A program made the position numbers and the translations under genes. From Uloborus plumipes (taxonomy: Eukaryota > Arthropoda > Arachnida > Araneae > Uloboridae), in contig JAXGGA010000021.1 of NCBI GenBank assembly GCA_038373865.1, positions 306,001 to 370,000 of the forward strand: a DNA stretch of 64,000 nt. Reading direction: 5' to 3'. Under the pieces are notes generated by a model that had not been told where the DNA came from, searched no databases, and saw only the letters and a list, made by a program, of their open reading frames with translations. This document shows, in pieces, positions 33,985-44,290 of the stretch; positions within the stretch are counted from its first letter, which is position 1; every line of letters begins with the position of its first letter.

Positions 33985-34290
33985 GCTCACCTGACCTGGC
34001 TTCTAGTGACTTTTGGTTGTTTCCAACAATGAAAGACGCTCTTCGTGGCTGCACATTCACCAGCCATGCTGCTATTGCTTCAGCAATTTTCCAGTGTTCA
34101 AAACAAACTCCAAAAGAAACCTTCGCCGTGGCCATGGAATCATGGAGTCGACGTTGTCAAAAATGTGTACGTCTTCAGGGCGATTGTGTCGAGAAGTTAC
34201 ACCAGTTTGATAGCTTTTGGGTGAGTAGATGGTTAGAAAAAAAATTGGAGGCCTTAAATGAAAATTTCACTAGAAGGAGCTTTTAGCATG
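33985..34290 (+). pseudogene. mariner transposase C-terminal remnant
   Basis: The frame reads SPDLASSDFWLFPTMKDALR, then GCTFTSHAAIASAIFQCSKQ, TPKETFAVAMESWSRRCQKC and VRLQGDCVEKL. This matches the block from the third catalytic Asp to the C-terminus of mariner transposases (family YSPDLASCDFFLFPKMK, WRRRWDRCI..GGDYFE). The N-terminal two thirds are missing, and a shifted frame continues past the family's normal end. It is a different lineage from the copy at 10643-11203. Confidence 0.85.
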
Positions 34291-34648
34291 ATGTTCCATC
34301 CATTCAAGCAGCCATGACACAGAGGCTAAAGACCTAAAGAGGAGAACATTCCCAAAACGGAATTTCAAAAGTCTATGGATAGATTTGTTGACTGCTGAAA
34401 ACGCTGTATTGAGTTAAAATAGATCATATTCAGCTTTAAAACATATGACTACGCTTATTTTATTCTATCACTAAAAAATGCTGTTATTTTTAGTTCACAC
34501 TTTGCATTATGTTTAGTAGGAGATGAAATATTTCATGCAATCAGTTATCAGTTCTAATCTGTTTGTAAATATTAAGAAAAGGTCGGAATACTATTATATT
34601 TCCAGTTATTACTTTTAACAAGATAAAATGAAAAAACTTTAAAAATTG

Positions 34649-34898
34649 ATACTAGTTAAGGATTCCGGGCTGTTGTGCCGTGATCTGAGTGGCTTTAATC
34701 CATACGTTTCGATCGCAACTGCGGCGGTCATCTTCAGTGGGTGTCGTTGATTAATTTGGCGACTGATGCGAAATTTCGAATCAGTCGCCAAATTAATCAA
34801 CGACACCCACTGAAGATGACCGCCGCAGTTGCGATCGAAACGTATGGATTAAAGCCGCTCAGACCACGGCGCAACAGCCCGGAATCCTTAACTAGTAT
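34649..34898. repeat. 250-bp near-perfect palindrome, copy A
   Basis: The unit reads ATACTAGTTAAGGATTCCGG at the left and its complement at the right, and stays paired to a centre near 34773 (GACTGAT-GC-GAAATTTC-GA-ATCAGTC), with few mismatches. The right arm contains CTGAAGATGACCGCC and, shortly after, GATCGAAACGT. The right flank GGCCGTGAAAGCCTTCATTC reappears, inverted, to the left of copy B at 47239. So the palindrome plus this flank form one repeat unit, resembling the terminal repeats of Penelope-like elements. Confidence 0.8.
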
Positions 34899-35020
34899 TT
34901 ACTCCGGCCGTGAAAGCCTTCATTCTTACATTTAAAAATTGAGTTTAGAAGAACAACGAGCTTAAAAGCTTTTGCAACAAAATGTAAATAATAGTTTGTT
35001 TTATACAGCTGCTAATACCA

Positions 35021-35685
35021 CACTGCAAAAAATGCAACGTTGTTTAGACAGTATAATAATGGCAGTAAGGGTTCCAATTTAAAACTGTAAAATGCACAGT
35101 AATAAACTGTTACATTTACAATTTTACAGTTAATTACATCACAAGTAGCATCAACTCATCGGATTTTGCTCGGCCGATCAACAAACTCCTCGTAAACTGA
35201 TCCTGTAACGCACGATGATATCGTTTCGATCAGTATCCGAGTACGGTTTTCGATGAGCTACTTTTCATCGGAAAGCGATATCCTTCCGATCAACTTTCCC
35301 GATGAAAATAAGATGAGCTATATTCCATCGGAAAACGATATCCTTCCGATCAAGTTTCCCAATGAAATTCCTTGGCACGGGACTGTTCTGCTCGTAAATT
35401 GCTCCAAATCTCAAAGTATTCTCATCGGATTTTGCTGCTCGGATTCTGCTCGGCCGATGAGACATATTGGATCATCGGCCGATGAGAATTTCATCGGGTT
35501 TCGATGAATGGCCGATCATCGGCCGATGAGATGATGCTGCTAAGGATTATAATTAGCAATTTTACAGTTTAGTACGGTGTAAGTAGCAATTTTAGTTTAT
35601 TACTATAAAATTAGCAGTTTTTACAGTTTATTATTATAAAATCGACTGTATTATACTGCAAAAACAAAATTCATTTTTTACAGTG
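35021..35685. mobile_element. MITE with CACTGTAAAAAATGAA-type ends, interrupted copy
   Basis: Left end CACTGCAAAAAATGCAACG and right end AAAATTCATTTTTTACAGTG are inverted repeats. Next to them are the family's TTTACAGT/ACTGTAAA modules, few in number and not amplified. The middle, 35150-35545, is occupied by a separate CATCGG-rich element. Confidence 0.7.
35150..35545. mobile_element. GATCGGCC-rich element nested in the MITE
   Basis: Its right end, read inwards, is TAGCAGCATCATCTCATCGG followed by CCGATGATCGGCC. The left end is GTAGCATCAACTCATCGG. Internal direct repeats occur: ATCGGAAAGCGATATCCTTC at 35267 and ATCGGAAAACGATATCCTTC at 35327, 60 bp apart. A truncated copy (CTAGCAGCATAATCTCATCG) lies at 39713-39769. 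Confidence 0.6.
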
Positions 35686-36171
35686 CATTTAGGTATTTGC
35701 ACCAAAAAGAAAACTTTACATTTCCGTAAAAATACTTCGACCTATACGATATCCTCTTTCACACTTCCAGTATAGCTCTAGCAATTCTCTTTTTAGTCTG
35801 CCTTATAAATGATGGCCATCAAGTCTCGGGGTTCTATAGTTCTATATCAAAGTTCATTTTCGTCGGATAGCAGAGAGGAGTTTTTTTCCCATCCATGCTG
35901 TGTGCTGCGCAGGGAAGCTCCAGTTCCACAAACTCCCTCGAGGAAAGCAATCGATAAAACAATGAATAAAAATAGCCCGGTGGACTTACACGTGGTGTGG
36001 GGGAGGGAGGGAATTGCATTTGTCAAGACATTCCTGGAGTTCAACTATTCTTTTGGAGGGTAGTAAATGTTGTGCGTAACGCGTAATCATTCAGCAAATG
36101 TAGCAGGATTTTTAATCATTTGATTGTTCGATAAATGTGGAAGAAAGGAACTGACTACACATATATTTCAT

Positions 36172-36194
36172 CTCTCTCTCTCTCTCTCTCTCTA
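36172..36194. repeat. TC dinucleotide microsatellite
   Basis: About eleven uninterrupted TC units followed by a T-rich tract. Confidence 0.95.
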
Positions 36195-36469
36195 TTTTTT
36201 TTTTTGTTCTCACGCTTGCGGTTCATTTATTTCGATGATTTTGCAAGTCTGGCGGTTTGAAGAAAATTTTAGTCATCTATTTACGTTGTGCACAGTTAAG
36301 TCTCTGTTATCTGCCATAAAAGTGCCGGCGGAAAGGCGGATTAGCTAAATTGGTGGATAATAGGGAAGATTTTATTACTACAAAAATAAAAATACTAAAA
36401 TGATGAGAAGTTTTCTAAAAAATGCCATTTTTTGTCCCAGGACCATAGCAAAGAGTTTAACTTCTTTGC

Positions 36470-37085
36470 TTTAATGTTACGAATTGGTCAAAATGAACAA
36501 CTCATTCATCTGAAAGTTTTTAATTTTGAAATTGTGAACGGGTCGAAATGAACAACTCATTCATTTGAAACTTCGTAACTTTTGATATTATGAATAGTTG
36601 GAAATGAACAACTTGCTCGTTTGAAGCTCTTATTAACTTTAACGTTATGAATGGGTCAAAATGAACAACATATTCGTTTGAAACCCCTCAAGGTAATGAA
36701 ATGGTGAAAATGAACAATTTATTCATCTGAAACTTCTCAACTTTGAAATTATGAATGGGTCGAAGTGAGCAACTCATTCATCTGAAGCTTCTGAACTCTA
36801 AAGTTATGAATGGGGCAAAATGAGCAACATATTCGTTTGAAACTCCTCAAGGTAATGAAATGGTAAAAATGAACAATTTATTCATCTGAAACTTCTCGAC
36901 TTTGAAATTATGAATGGGTCAAAATGAACAGCTTATTTGTTTGTAACTTCTAAAGGTAACGAAATGGGTTAAAATGAACGCATTCGTCTAATACGTATCA
37001 AAACCGGACCTGTGAATAACGCAAACTAGCAGCTTAATCGTCTGAAACGCGTCTCAACTTTAAAGTTGTGAATGAGTCGAAATAA
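36470..37085. repeat. Diverged minisatellite, unit about 55-60 bp
   Basis: The core AAATGAACAACTCATTCATC-TGAAACTTCT recurs about ten times (near 36492, 36547, 36603, 36661, 36709, 36765, 36820, 36868 and 36922) with substitutions and small indels, separated by AACTTTGAAATTATGAATGG. The array abuts the hAT MITE at 37100. Confidence 0.85.
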
Positions 37086-37099
37086 AGAATGGCTCCAAG

Positions 37100-37655
37100 C
37101 AGGGCCCGATTAACCCGTCAAGTTAGGGGAAGCTCTGTCTCATTTGGAGGCCCCCTGCTTTTAGAGGCGGGGGGGGGGGGTATTTCTATACTCTTGTGAC
37201 ATTGAAACAAATCTCGCTAAAGGTACACACCATTTCTAAAAGCTGCCCAAGCAGAATTTAGATTAAAGTCTGTCCCCTTCCTCCACTAATATGTGGAATT
37301 TTCATACATGACACACATGGTTGCATTTTAATTCTATCATTTGGTGTTAAATTAGATTTATTATTACACAGAATTAATAAAACATAATAAAAGTACATTG
37401 TAAAAAAGTTAGGTCAAATCCCACATTTAAAAATAGCTTGTGGCAGGATTAAAGTTTTATGAAATGTGTCTTCACTTTTAAAACTTTCTAGAAAATTTTA
37501 TTGAACCAGTTCTAATGTTTACAATTACCTTTAGATGTGCATTTAATAGCAGAAACTAGAATTTTAAATCACAAGTGTTCAGTCATTTTTGGGCCCCCTG
37601 AAAAAATTTTAGGGGAAGCTCAAGCTTCCTGTGCCTTTTGGGTAATCAGGCCCTG
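37100..37655. mobile_element. hAT MITE beside an APC splice donor
   Basis: Terminal repeats CAGGGCCCGATTA / TAATCAGGCCCTG are flanked by a perfect 8-bp duplication GCTCCAAG (37092-37099 and 37656-37663). 556 bp, with subterminal AGGGGAAGCTC motifs in both halves. Its right end lies only 24 bp from the last base of the APC exon at 37679. Confidence 0.9.
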
Positions 37656-37678
37656 GCTCCAAGTTCACATGAACGTAC

Positions 37679-37833
37679 CTGGGAATTGCTGTATTCAGTG
37701 GTGCGAATGATATGTTGACCGGGAAGACCAATGCTGGAAGTTGTGGACATGCGAATTACTTTGGGCTGGAACAGAAGGGGGTCGATGTTCAGCATTATGA
37801 CCCTGAACAGCTGCCTACGGCATTCGGTTTCAC
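37679..37833 (-). CDS. APC: Most upstream recognised APC exon
   Basis: This 155-bp exon lies between acceptor GATTACAG and donor CAG|GTACGT. Only the frame entering with two leftover bases is open. It encodes ETECRRQLFRVIMLNIDPLL, FQPKVIRMSTTSSIGLPGQH and IIRTTEYSNSQ, and leaves in phase 0 into the 69-bp exon. I see no clear match to vertebrate APC, so the assignment rests on strand, splice sites, phase and GC content. It could be an internal coding exon whose upstream partner lies further right, or the first coding exon, starting at one of its two Met codons (MLNIDPLL or MSTTSS). In either case the N-terminal coiled coil of vertebrate APC is not visible. Confidence 0.6.
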
Positions 37834-40800
37834 CTGTAATCAAAGAAACGAAAGTCATCATTATTATTGTCTGGTGCATCTTGTTTGTATTTTAGATTTT
37901 ATAAAAAAAGCAAATAAAAGTAGCATTTATTTATTGTCCAGTTCCCTATCAACCGCGAAAAATTATGCAGCACCTCATTCCTGAAATGATGGAATTAACT
38001 TGAAAGTCAACAAAAAATATTTTAACAAGGCTATATGCATTATTTTAGTAGTAGAGAATATTTTAATTATTAGAGCCATTGAGCGGAAGGTCTTATAACT
38101 CTTGCTATGGTTATCACCTTTCTGATTAAGTTAATCATGCTTCGTTATGGCCGTTTTAGTCTAAATGGCGGGCTGTATGCATGGTACAAACTGGTTGTTG
38201 TTGCTGTTCTTTCTTCTACTAGTACTGCTGTTGTTGTTGTTGCTTTGAAAAATCTAAAATTCATTTATTGTGAATAAAGCATCAAATATGTACAAATGAC
38301 ATTTTGAAAAATGCCTTTTTAAATGAAGTTATTTATTTTCTTGATATATAGGAAGAATTCGCGTTCGTTGTTCAGCAACAGACCAACATTTAAAGATCAT
38401 TTGATCACGAACTTAAAAAAAAATTTTATTAATTTTTTTTTTTTACTCCTAGCATATTAACGTGAATATTTATACCTAAACAGATGTGATATGAAAGTTT
38501 TAATATTTCTCATACTCAGGGCAGACAAGAGCTAAGGTGGGCCCCTTGTCAGTCAAGTTTTACCTCTCCCCTCACGAATCAGAGCCGAGCCCTCCAACGG
38601 GCCGGGCTCATAGCTTACGATTAGGCTGACACAGCCTCTAGGCGGCTCTGCTCATATTCATAACTATCTTTTAAACGACTTTCTGTACTTAAAACTAAAA
38701 ACCAAGCGTTTGACGTGATAAACGAATGTACTACTCCCTACTTTAATTGCATTTTCAACTGGCAACAGAGTCAAGTGGGGCTTCTGTTAGGGGGAGGGGA
38801 GAATTAATGGATGCAAAAAAATATCTTATTTCGAATGGAAGAAGCGAGAATAAGTAATAATGACGAAGTCAAAAAGAAAAGAAAAAAAAAGAGCGCTAAA
38901 TGAATGCGATTCACAGCGTGATACAGCATTAAAAAAAAAAAAAAGAAAATGTCGTCACCGTTAAAACGCGACATTTCTTTGGAACGTGTCTAAAAAGGTA
39001 TTCACAAAATAGCTCTCAAGAAAAAAGCGATAATTATTCGGTCGAAATGTCTTTATCAGTGAAAATAAATGCTTTATCCTCATGAAGTTCTTTTAAAGGG
39101 ATCAGGAGAGCAGACAGATTTGAGAGTAGTCACGATCTCTGTAAGGGGCTGTCCATGAAAATGATGTCATACTTTTTTACAACATTTTTGACCCCCGCAG
39201 GGGGGTTCCAATGAGAAGTCACAGTGACCTCCCAAAAAATTATCAGTTGGACAAGTTTTGTCTGATTATTCGACAAATTTGGAGACATCTTTAAAAATCA
39301 TATATATTTTTTTAAAGAATAATGATGCTATGCTCAAATTTTATCGTTCAGTAAAATTTGAAGTTTCATTCTTATAATGAAAATCCCCCCCCCCTCCCCT
39401 CCGAAAAATTTTCAGGACGTCCCAATCTAATATGTAGGCACTAGTTTTCTTCAACGCGGTTTTAGAACACATACTAATGTTACCACGTGTGCTCTTTTGG
39501 TACCAAAACGGCTGATGAGTCAGCCCCTCTAATACATTAGCCTCATTCGAGAAGATCGACATTGATGTCGCATACCTACACTTGTTGAATTGTTATTAAG
39601 ATTTTCGACTACTTCACCCACTCTGAGAGGAGTAGGCGGACAACAATTAGTACAAGCAATATTAAATTCAGTGAGTTTGTTTAAACAGTTGTATTTTTTT
39701 ACGAGAATATACCCTAGCAGCATAATCTCATCGGCCGATGATCGGCCATTCATCGAAACCCGATGAAATTGTATAGTTTCAATTAAATTTTAAGAAATTA
39801 AAAACTCGGTGTTCGAGGTGAGCACTATCGGTATGCGGACTGAATTTGTACCAATTTTCACAATCGTACGTTGCGTAAATTTCATTGGGGAGGGCTTGAC
39901 TCGCAATCTATGATGTCATCAAACTGATTTTATATCTACAGATTTAACTTAGGTTACAAGTCATAGTGGCAGTTGCAATGTTTAGAACCAAAAAGACTTT
40001 GATTTAGTACAATTAGTTATTACAAATATTCCTATTTTTTAAGATTTTCTTTTCTATATGAAGATGCAAGGAATTAAATAACCAACGAAAATTTACTACA
40101 AAAACGTATCATAATGGTATTTAAAACAAAAATCATGCATAAATTTTCAATTTTTAGAGGCGTACATCTCTTTAATGAATTTTAATAACAAGACAGTTTT
40201 TGTTTTGTTTCAAAGAGCAATGTAACATCTTCCTACTCTAGCCTTTGTAATTTTTTACTACCTGTTACACAGGAGGTTTTTGGGAAGTGAAACAGAACAT
40301 TTTTCATTTTTTCTTAAGTTCAAGCAATTTTTTCCATTCTGAAGGACTGACTACCTGAATCACCTTATTTTTTTCTGTGCTTCTAGTATCCATAACTAGA
40401 TGCAAAATAATAAAAAAAATAGAACCTCACTGTTAGTCCCTAATATGTTTTTTCATGCTTGCAATGACGAACACGGCACTTTTTTTAACCGCGATTAGAA
40501 TCAGGAAAGTTTTTAATTAGGCTTAATCTAAATCGTTTTTTTATGCACTAATAAAAGTTTAATCTTTCAGCTTTAAAATAAGATATGTTTAATCTTCCTA
40601 CAAATTTAAATAAATTTACCAGAGATTTTAGAAAAAGGATAGAAAATGCCAAATTTTACTCAAAATATTGGGGGGGGGGGCTACATCTCAAGAATAAAAT
40701 TCTTCAAGAAAAAATAAAACAGTTTGAAAGTACTGAATATTGATTCTAAATACCCACGAAGCATGATTAAAATAAAAAATAGTTAGGCGAAGTGAAAATT

Positions 40801-41369
40801 AGTTGATTTTATATGGAATGACCTACATATTGTTTCGTTTCCACATTTCACAATTTATGGGCAAATGGAATTATGATAATTTTAACAAATATGAAATGGA
40901 GAAACAACTGTTTTAATAAACAATAAACAAATCAATAAATAGTTTGAAACACAATGCATCTATTGAATTGTCAGTAAAAAAGCGTGGGACTTGTTTTAGA
41001 GCACAAATTTCCTGGAGTTGGAAATACTTTTTCTGAATTCACGCTAGTTGATGGTGCTGTTTTAAAAATGTGTGATACACTTCCTCTAATTGCTTCGAAG
41101 TCCTCTTCAAATAACTTTATCGTGCAGGATTTTACCGTGTTGGTTTTGGATACATCATGGTTTTGTGTTTCTTTTGAATTCTGACTAGTATTTTTTTTCT
41201 TAAGTAAGTAGCTGTACTTTTTCTTCCAGAAATGATTCTTTTCCATTATTTGCATCATCTTCAACGATTTTTGCTTGATAGGTTTATGTTTGTTTTTTTA
41301 TTAGCCCTGGTTTGAAATTTACGATGAACTTTCGAACTGGGGGAATTTGATCCTGTAAGTTTACTTTAC

Positions 41370-41370
<1 letters not shown>

Positions 41371-41463
<93 letters not shown>

Positions 41464-41489
41464 GTTATTGTTGTTGTTGTTATTATTTT
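41371..41489. repeat. ATT trinucleotide array
   Basis: About 30 almost uninterrupted ATT units end in ATTGTTATTGTTGTTGTT variants. On the minus strand it would encode poly-Asn, which creates a spurious open frame (41284-41493). Confidence 0.97.
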
Positions 41490-41576
41490 TCAAAATTCTT
41501 CGTAATTTTCAAATTTCCGACAATATTTTCAAACTCGCAATGCCTTCCTTCCATGAAATTATTTAATTGCTAAATA

Positions 41577-42147
41577 CAGTGAACTCTCACTTATGCGCCG
41601 GCCCAAGGGACCAACAGAAAAAGACGTATCAGTGAGAAAGACGTATAAGTGAACAAGCCTATTTAAAGGACTAAAACGCGACATAGGTTCTAATGAGAGA
41701 ATGAGTAAGAATATTTCTTAAGAAAAGGGACATATTACTACGATTTGGCAATGACTGTAACGTAATTACAATGATTAAGAGAAAACAAAAATTGTAGCAT
41801 ACCTAATTACAAACTGCTCCCTTTAAAACGATGCATAATAGATAATTGCCCCTCTCTGAACTCTAGTTCATGCGCAAAAAATGCCTTCCTTGAGCAATAA
41901 AGGCGGAAGATTAGAGAGGAAAGTGAAGAAAATTGCTTATTTTTTAAAGGAAAAAAAATTTTTTTTTTAAGTTTTTCGGAAATATTCGGGAAAATTCGAC
42001 GCATAAGTGAAATATTTATATTTAGAGCGACGCATAAACGAATGATGCTATCATTATTTTGCTATGGAATGTCCTGGGGCCATTTAAAATAGTCGTATAA
42101 GTGAAAAAAGCGCATAAATGAGGCGGCGTATAAGTGAGAGATCACTG
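41577..42147. mobile_element. pogo/Tigger-like MITE, copy 2 (inverted)
   Basis: Ends CAGTGAACTCTCACTTATGC and TAAGTGAGAGATCACTG, flanked by TA. It is the family of 19577-20134 read in reverse: the GCCGGCCCAAGGGACC motif is now at the left. 571 bp, no coding capacity. Confidence 0.85.
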
Positions 42148-42659
42148 TAATTTCTAGTCTGACATACAGCTAAACAACGAGACAGGATTGGACACCAATA
42201 CCAAAGACAACAAACTCCCATTTGTTATTCTCACAAGAAAGGGTTTTTCTCAAAATCGTGACCATTTGAGACTAATATTTTGAATATGATGGTTGGAACG
42301 TGTTATCTATAACACAAATAGGGGAATGTGGGGCAAATTGAAATAGTTAAGATAATATTCCTGTTTCAAAATGAACAAATTGGAAATTTGTTCTGAAAAT
42401 CAGTATACATAAAGAAGGGATAATACGTTTTGTGTTACAAGTTACAACTATCGTTGAAATGTTATTTTTCATTTTTGGTAGTTATTTCGCAACTTTAAAA
42501 AAAGTTGGAAATTTTTCACCTCAAAAAGACCAGTGGGCCAAAGGGAAAAACACAATATTTTTGTAATGAAACATTTTCGATTACAGTTATACAGTAATTT
42601 TCATCAAATGAATGCGTAAACAAACGAATACTTGAATTATTAATAAAAAAAAACACATA

Positions 42660-44290
42660 CAGTGAACTCTTACTTATTAGGGGTGCGACATCGAAGGCAA
42701 AACATCGATGTTTCAAAACATCGATGTTTCGAAATTAAGGCATCGATGGTATTGATACATCGACCAAAAAACATCGATGTTTCAAAACATCGATGTTTCA
42801 AAACATCGATCTTTTTTTACAAAAATTACTTACTCATTTAAATGTACAGTAATACAGTAACTCCCCAATACATTGCGCCTCTTTATATCACTCAGTTACA
42901 TTTATCTTTCGTCTCCTTAAAAAAATCAACCGTATGATATCGATGTCAATTATAGAAAACTTTTTTAGTGAGATACTTACTGCAACTGCTGATTTAAAGT
43001 AGAACTTTTATTCATCGCATATTTTTATGAAACTTTTTTGTTGCAATGTAAAACACCGTTATCGAAAAAAATTTCTAAAGCAAAACAAAAACAACGATGC
43101 TTAAAAATCTTTGAATGTAAATTATCGGTAGTAATTTAAAAAAAACTATTTCAATACGATAGATATTGCAACTGCTAAAGATGAATCTATTTTATTGCAT
43201 ATTTTACTGCTTTTTGCTGAAGTGTTAAACAGACATCAAAAGGTAAAAAAAACATCGAACGCGAAACAGTGATCATCAAAAGACATCGACCTTAAAACAA
43301 ACATTTTGGAAACTATCAAAAACGTCCTCTAACGAGATTGATAGTGTAACAGCTGATTAACTTTTGGCCTCATATCTTGATGATTTTTTGTTTACATTTG
43401 CTGAAGTATAAAACAGTCACATAAAGAATAATAATGAAATAAATAAAATTAAAAAAAAATGGCGAAAGCAAATTAGAAATGTTTTAGAAACATCGAGAGC
43501 AAGACATCGATGATAATCATAGAAAATGTTTTCTAATGAGATTATTACTGAAACTTCTGATTAAGGATGGAAACTTCTTAATACGTCTGCATATTGCATC
43601 TTTTTATCAAGCTTTCTTTGCTGGATTATAAAACAGCGACATCGGAAAAAAACATCGAACGCAAAACATCGATGTTGGGAAAACTTCGACCCTCAAACAT
43701 CGATGGTAAAAACATCGATGTTTTAGCAAAAACATCGATGCCGCAGCCTTAGTACTTATACGCTGCCTCATTTATGCTAATTTTTCACTTATACGACGAT
43801 TTTAAAGGTCCCATCAAATTTCATAGCAGTATTATGCGTTTATGCGTCGCTCTAAACATAAATATTTCCCTTATACGCTGAATTTTCCCTAAAATGTAAA
43901 AAAATTTAATTTATTTTCTTTAAAAAATAAGCATGTTTCTTCACTTTCCTCTTTAATCTTTCGCCCTTATTGTTTACGGAAGACATTTTATCCGTATGAA
44001 CTAGAGTTCGGAGAGGGACAATTACTTATTAAGGATCATTTTAAAGGAAACACTTTGTAATTATGTATGCTGCAATTTTTTTTCTCTTTATCATTGTAGT
44101 TACGCTACAATAATTGCTAAACTGTGGTAATATATGTCCCTTTTTTATAGAAACATCTTTATTCATTCTCTCATTAGAACCTATGTTGCGTTTTAGTCCT
44201 TGAAATATGCTTGTTCACTTATACGTCTCTCTCACTTATGCGCCTTTTTCTGTTGGTCCCTTGATCCGGCGCATAAGTGAGAGTTCACTG
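42660..44290. mobile_element. pogo/Tigger-like MITE, copy 3, interrupted
   Basis: It starts CAGTGAACTCTTACTTAT and, after a 1-kb interruption, resumes CTTATACGCTGCCTCATTTA and ends GCATAAGTGAGAGTTCACTG, with TA on both sides. The break occurs some 18 bp inside the left terminal repeat. Confidence 0.88.
42678..43751. mobile_element. hAT-like element with CATCGATG arrays, nested in a Tigger MITE
   Basis: Ends TAGGGGTGCGACATCG and CGATGCCGCAGCCTTA are imperfect inverted repeats. They are flanked by TTACTTAT (42670-42677) and GTACTTAT (43752-43759), an 8-bp duplication with one change. AAACATCGATGTTT-type units are packed at both ends (seven or more on the left, four or more on the right). 1,074 bp, no transposase. 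Confidence 0.85.

Larger units (their letters stand above)
19524..37678 (-). other. APC 18-kb intron, mostly transposons and satellites
   Basis: Donor GTACGT at 37673-37678, acceptor at 19524. It holds, left to right: a Tigger-like MITE, two small MITEs, a Helitron, a 2.8-kb hAT with a nested element, a 177-bp tandem repeat, a Tc1 element, a satellite-bearing MITE, a 2-kb hAT with Helitrons, two fold-backs, mariner remnants, a second satellite-bearing MITE, a 55-60-bp minisatellite and a hAT MITE. The stretches 24980-26260, 27000-28400 and 35690-36460 show nothing I recognise. Confidence 0.75.
1..37833 (-). other. APC: APC gene, partial span (nine recognised exons)
   Basis: Adenomatous polyposis coli is the cytoplasmic scaffold of the Axin/GSK3/CK1 complex that marks beta-catenin for destruction; it also binds microtubules and actin regulators. 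Nine minus-strand exons join without a frame break: every intron begins GT and ends AG, and phases agree at every junction. The joined protein matches the APC family from the pre-armadillo segment through the whole armadillo domain, for example MALTNLTFG, QPDDKKGRRE and TLWNLSARN. The 3' end lies beyond the left edge. The true 5' end is not identified: no exon for the family's N-terminal coiled coil was found upstream. Introns range from 138 bp (4608-4745) to 18,155 bp (19524-37678). The large introns are mainly transposon debris. Identity is secure for the armadillo exons and progressively less so towards 37.8 kb. Confidence 0.95.

Noticed and set aside
35809..36063. 84-codon plus-strand frame starting MMAIKSRGS
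   Set aside because: No homology, no splice context and opposite frames of 61 and 65 codons over the same bases. I see no reason to prefer one.
36470..37085. Possible CRISPR-like array
   Set aside because: The repeats are diverged, spacers are also similar to each other, and the setting is a eukaryotic intron. It is a minisatellite.
41284..41493. Open frame encoding a poly-asparagine tract
   Set aside because: It is the translation of an ATT microsatellite with no homologous flanks.
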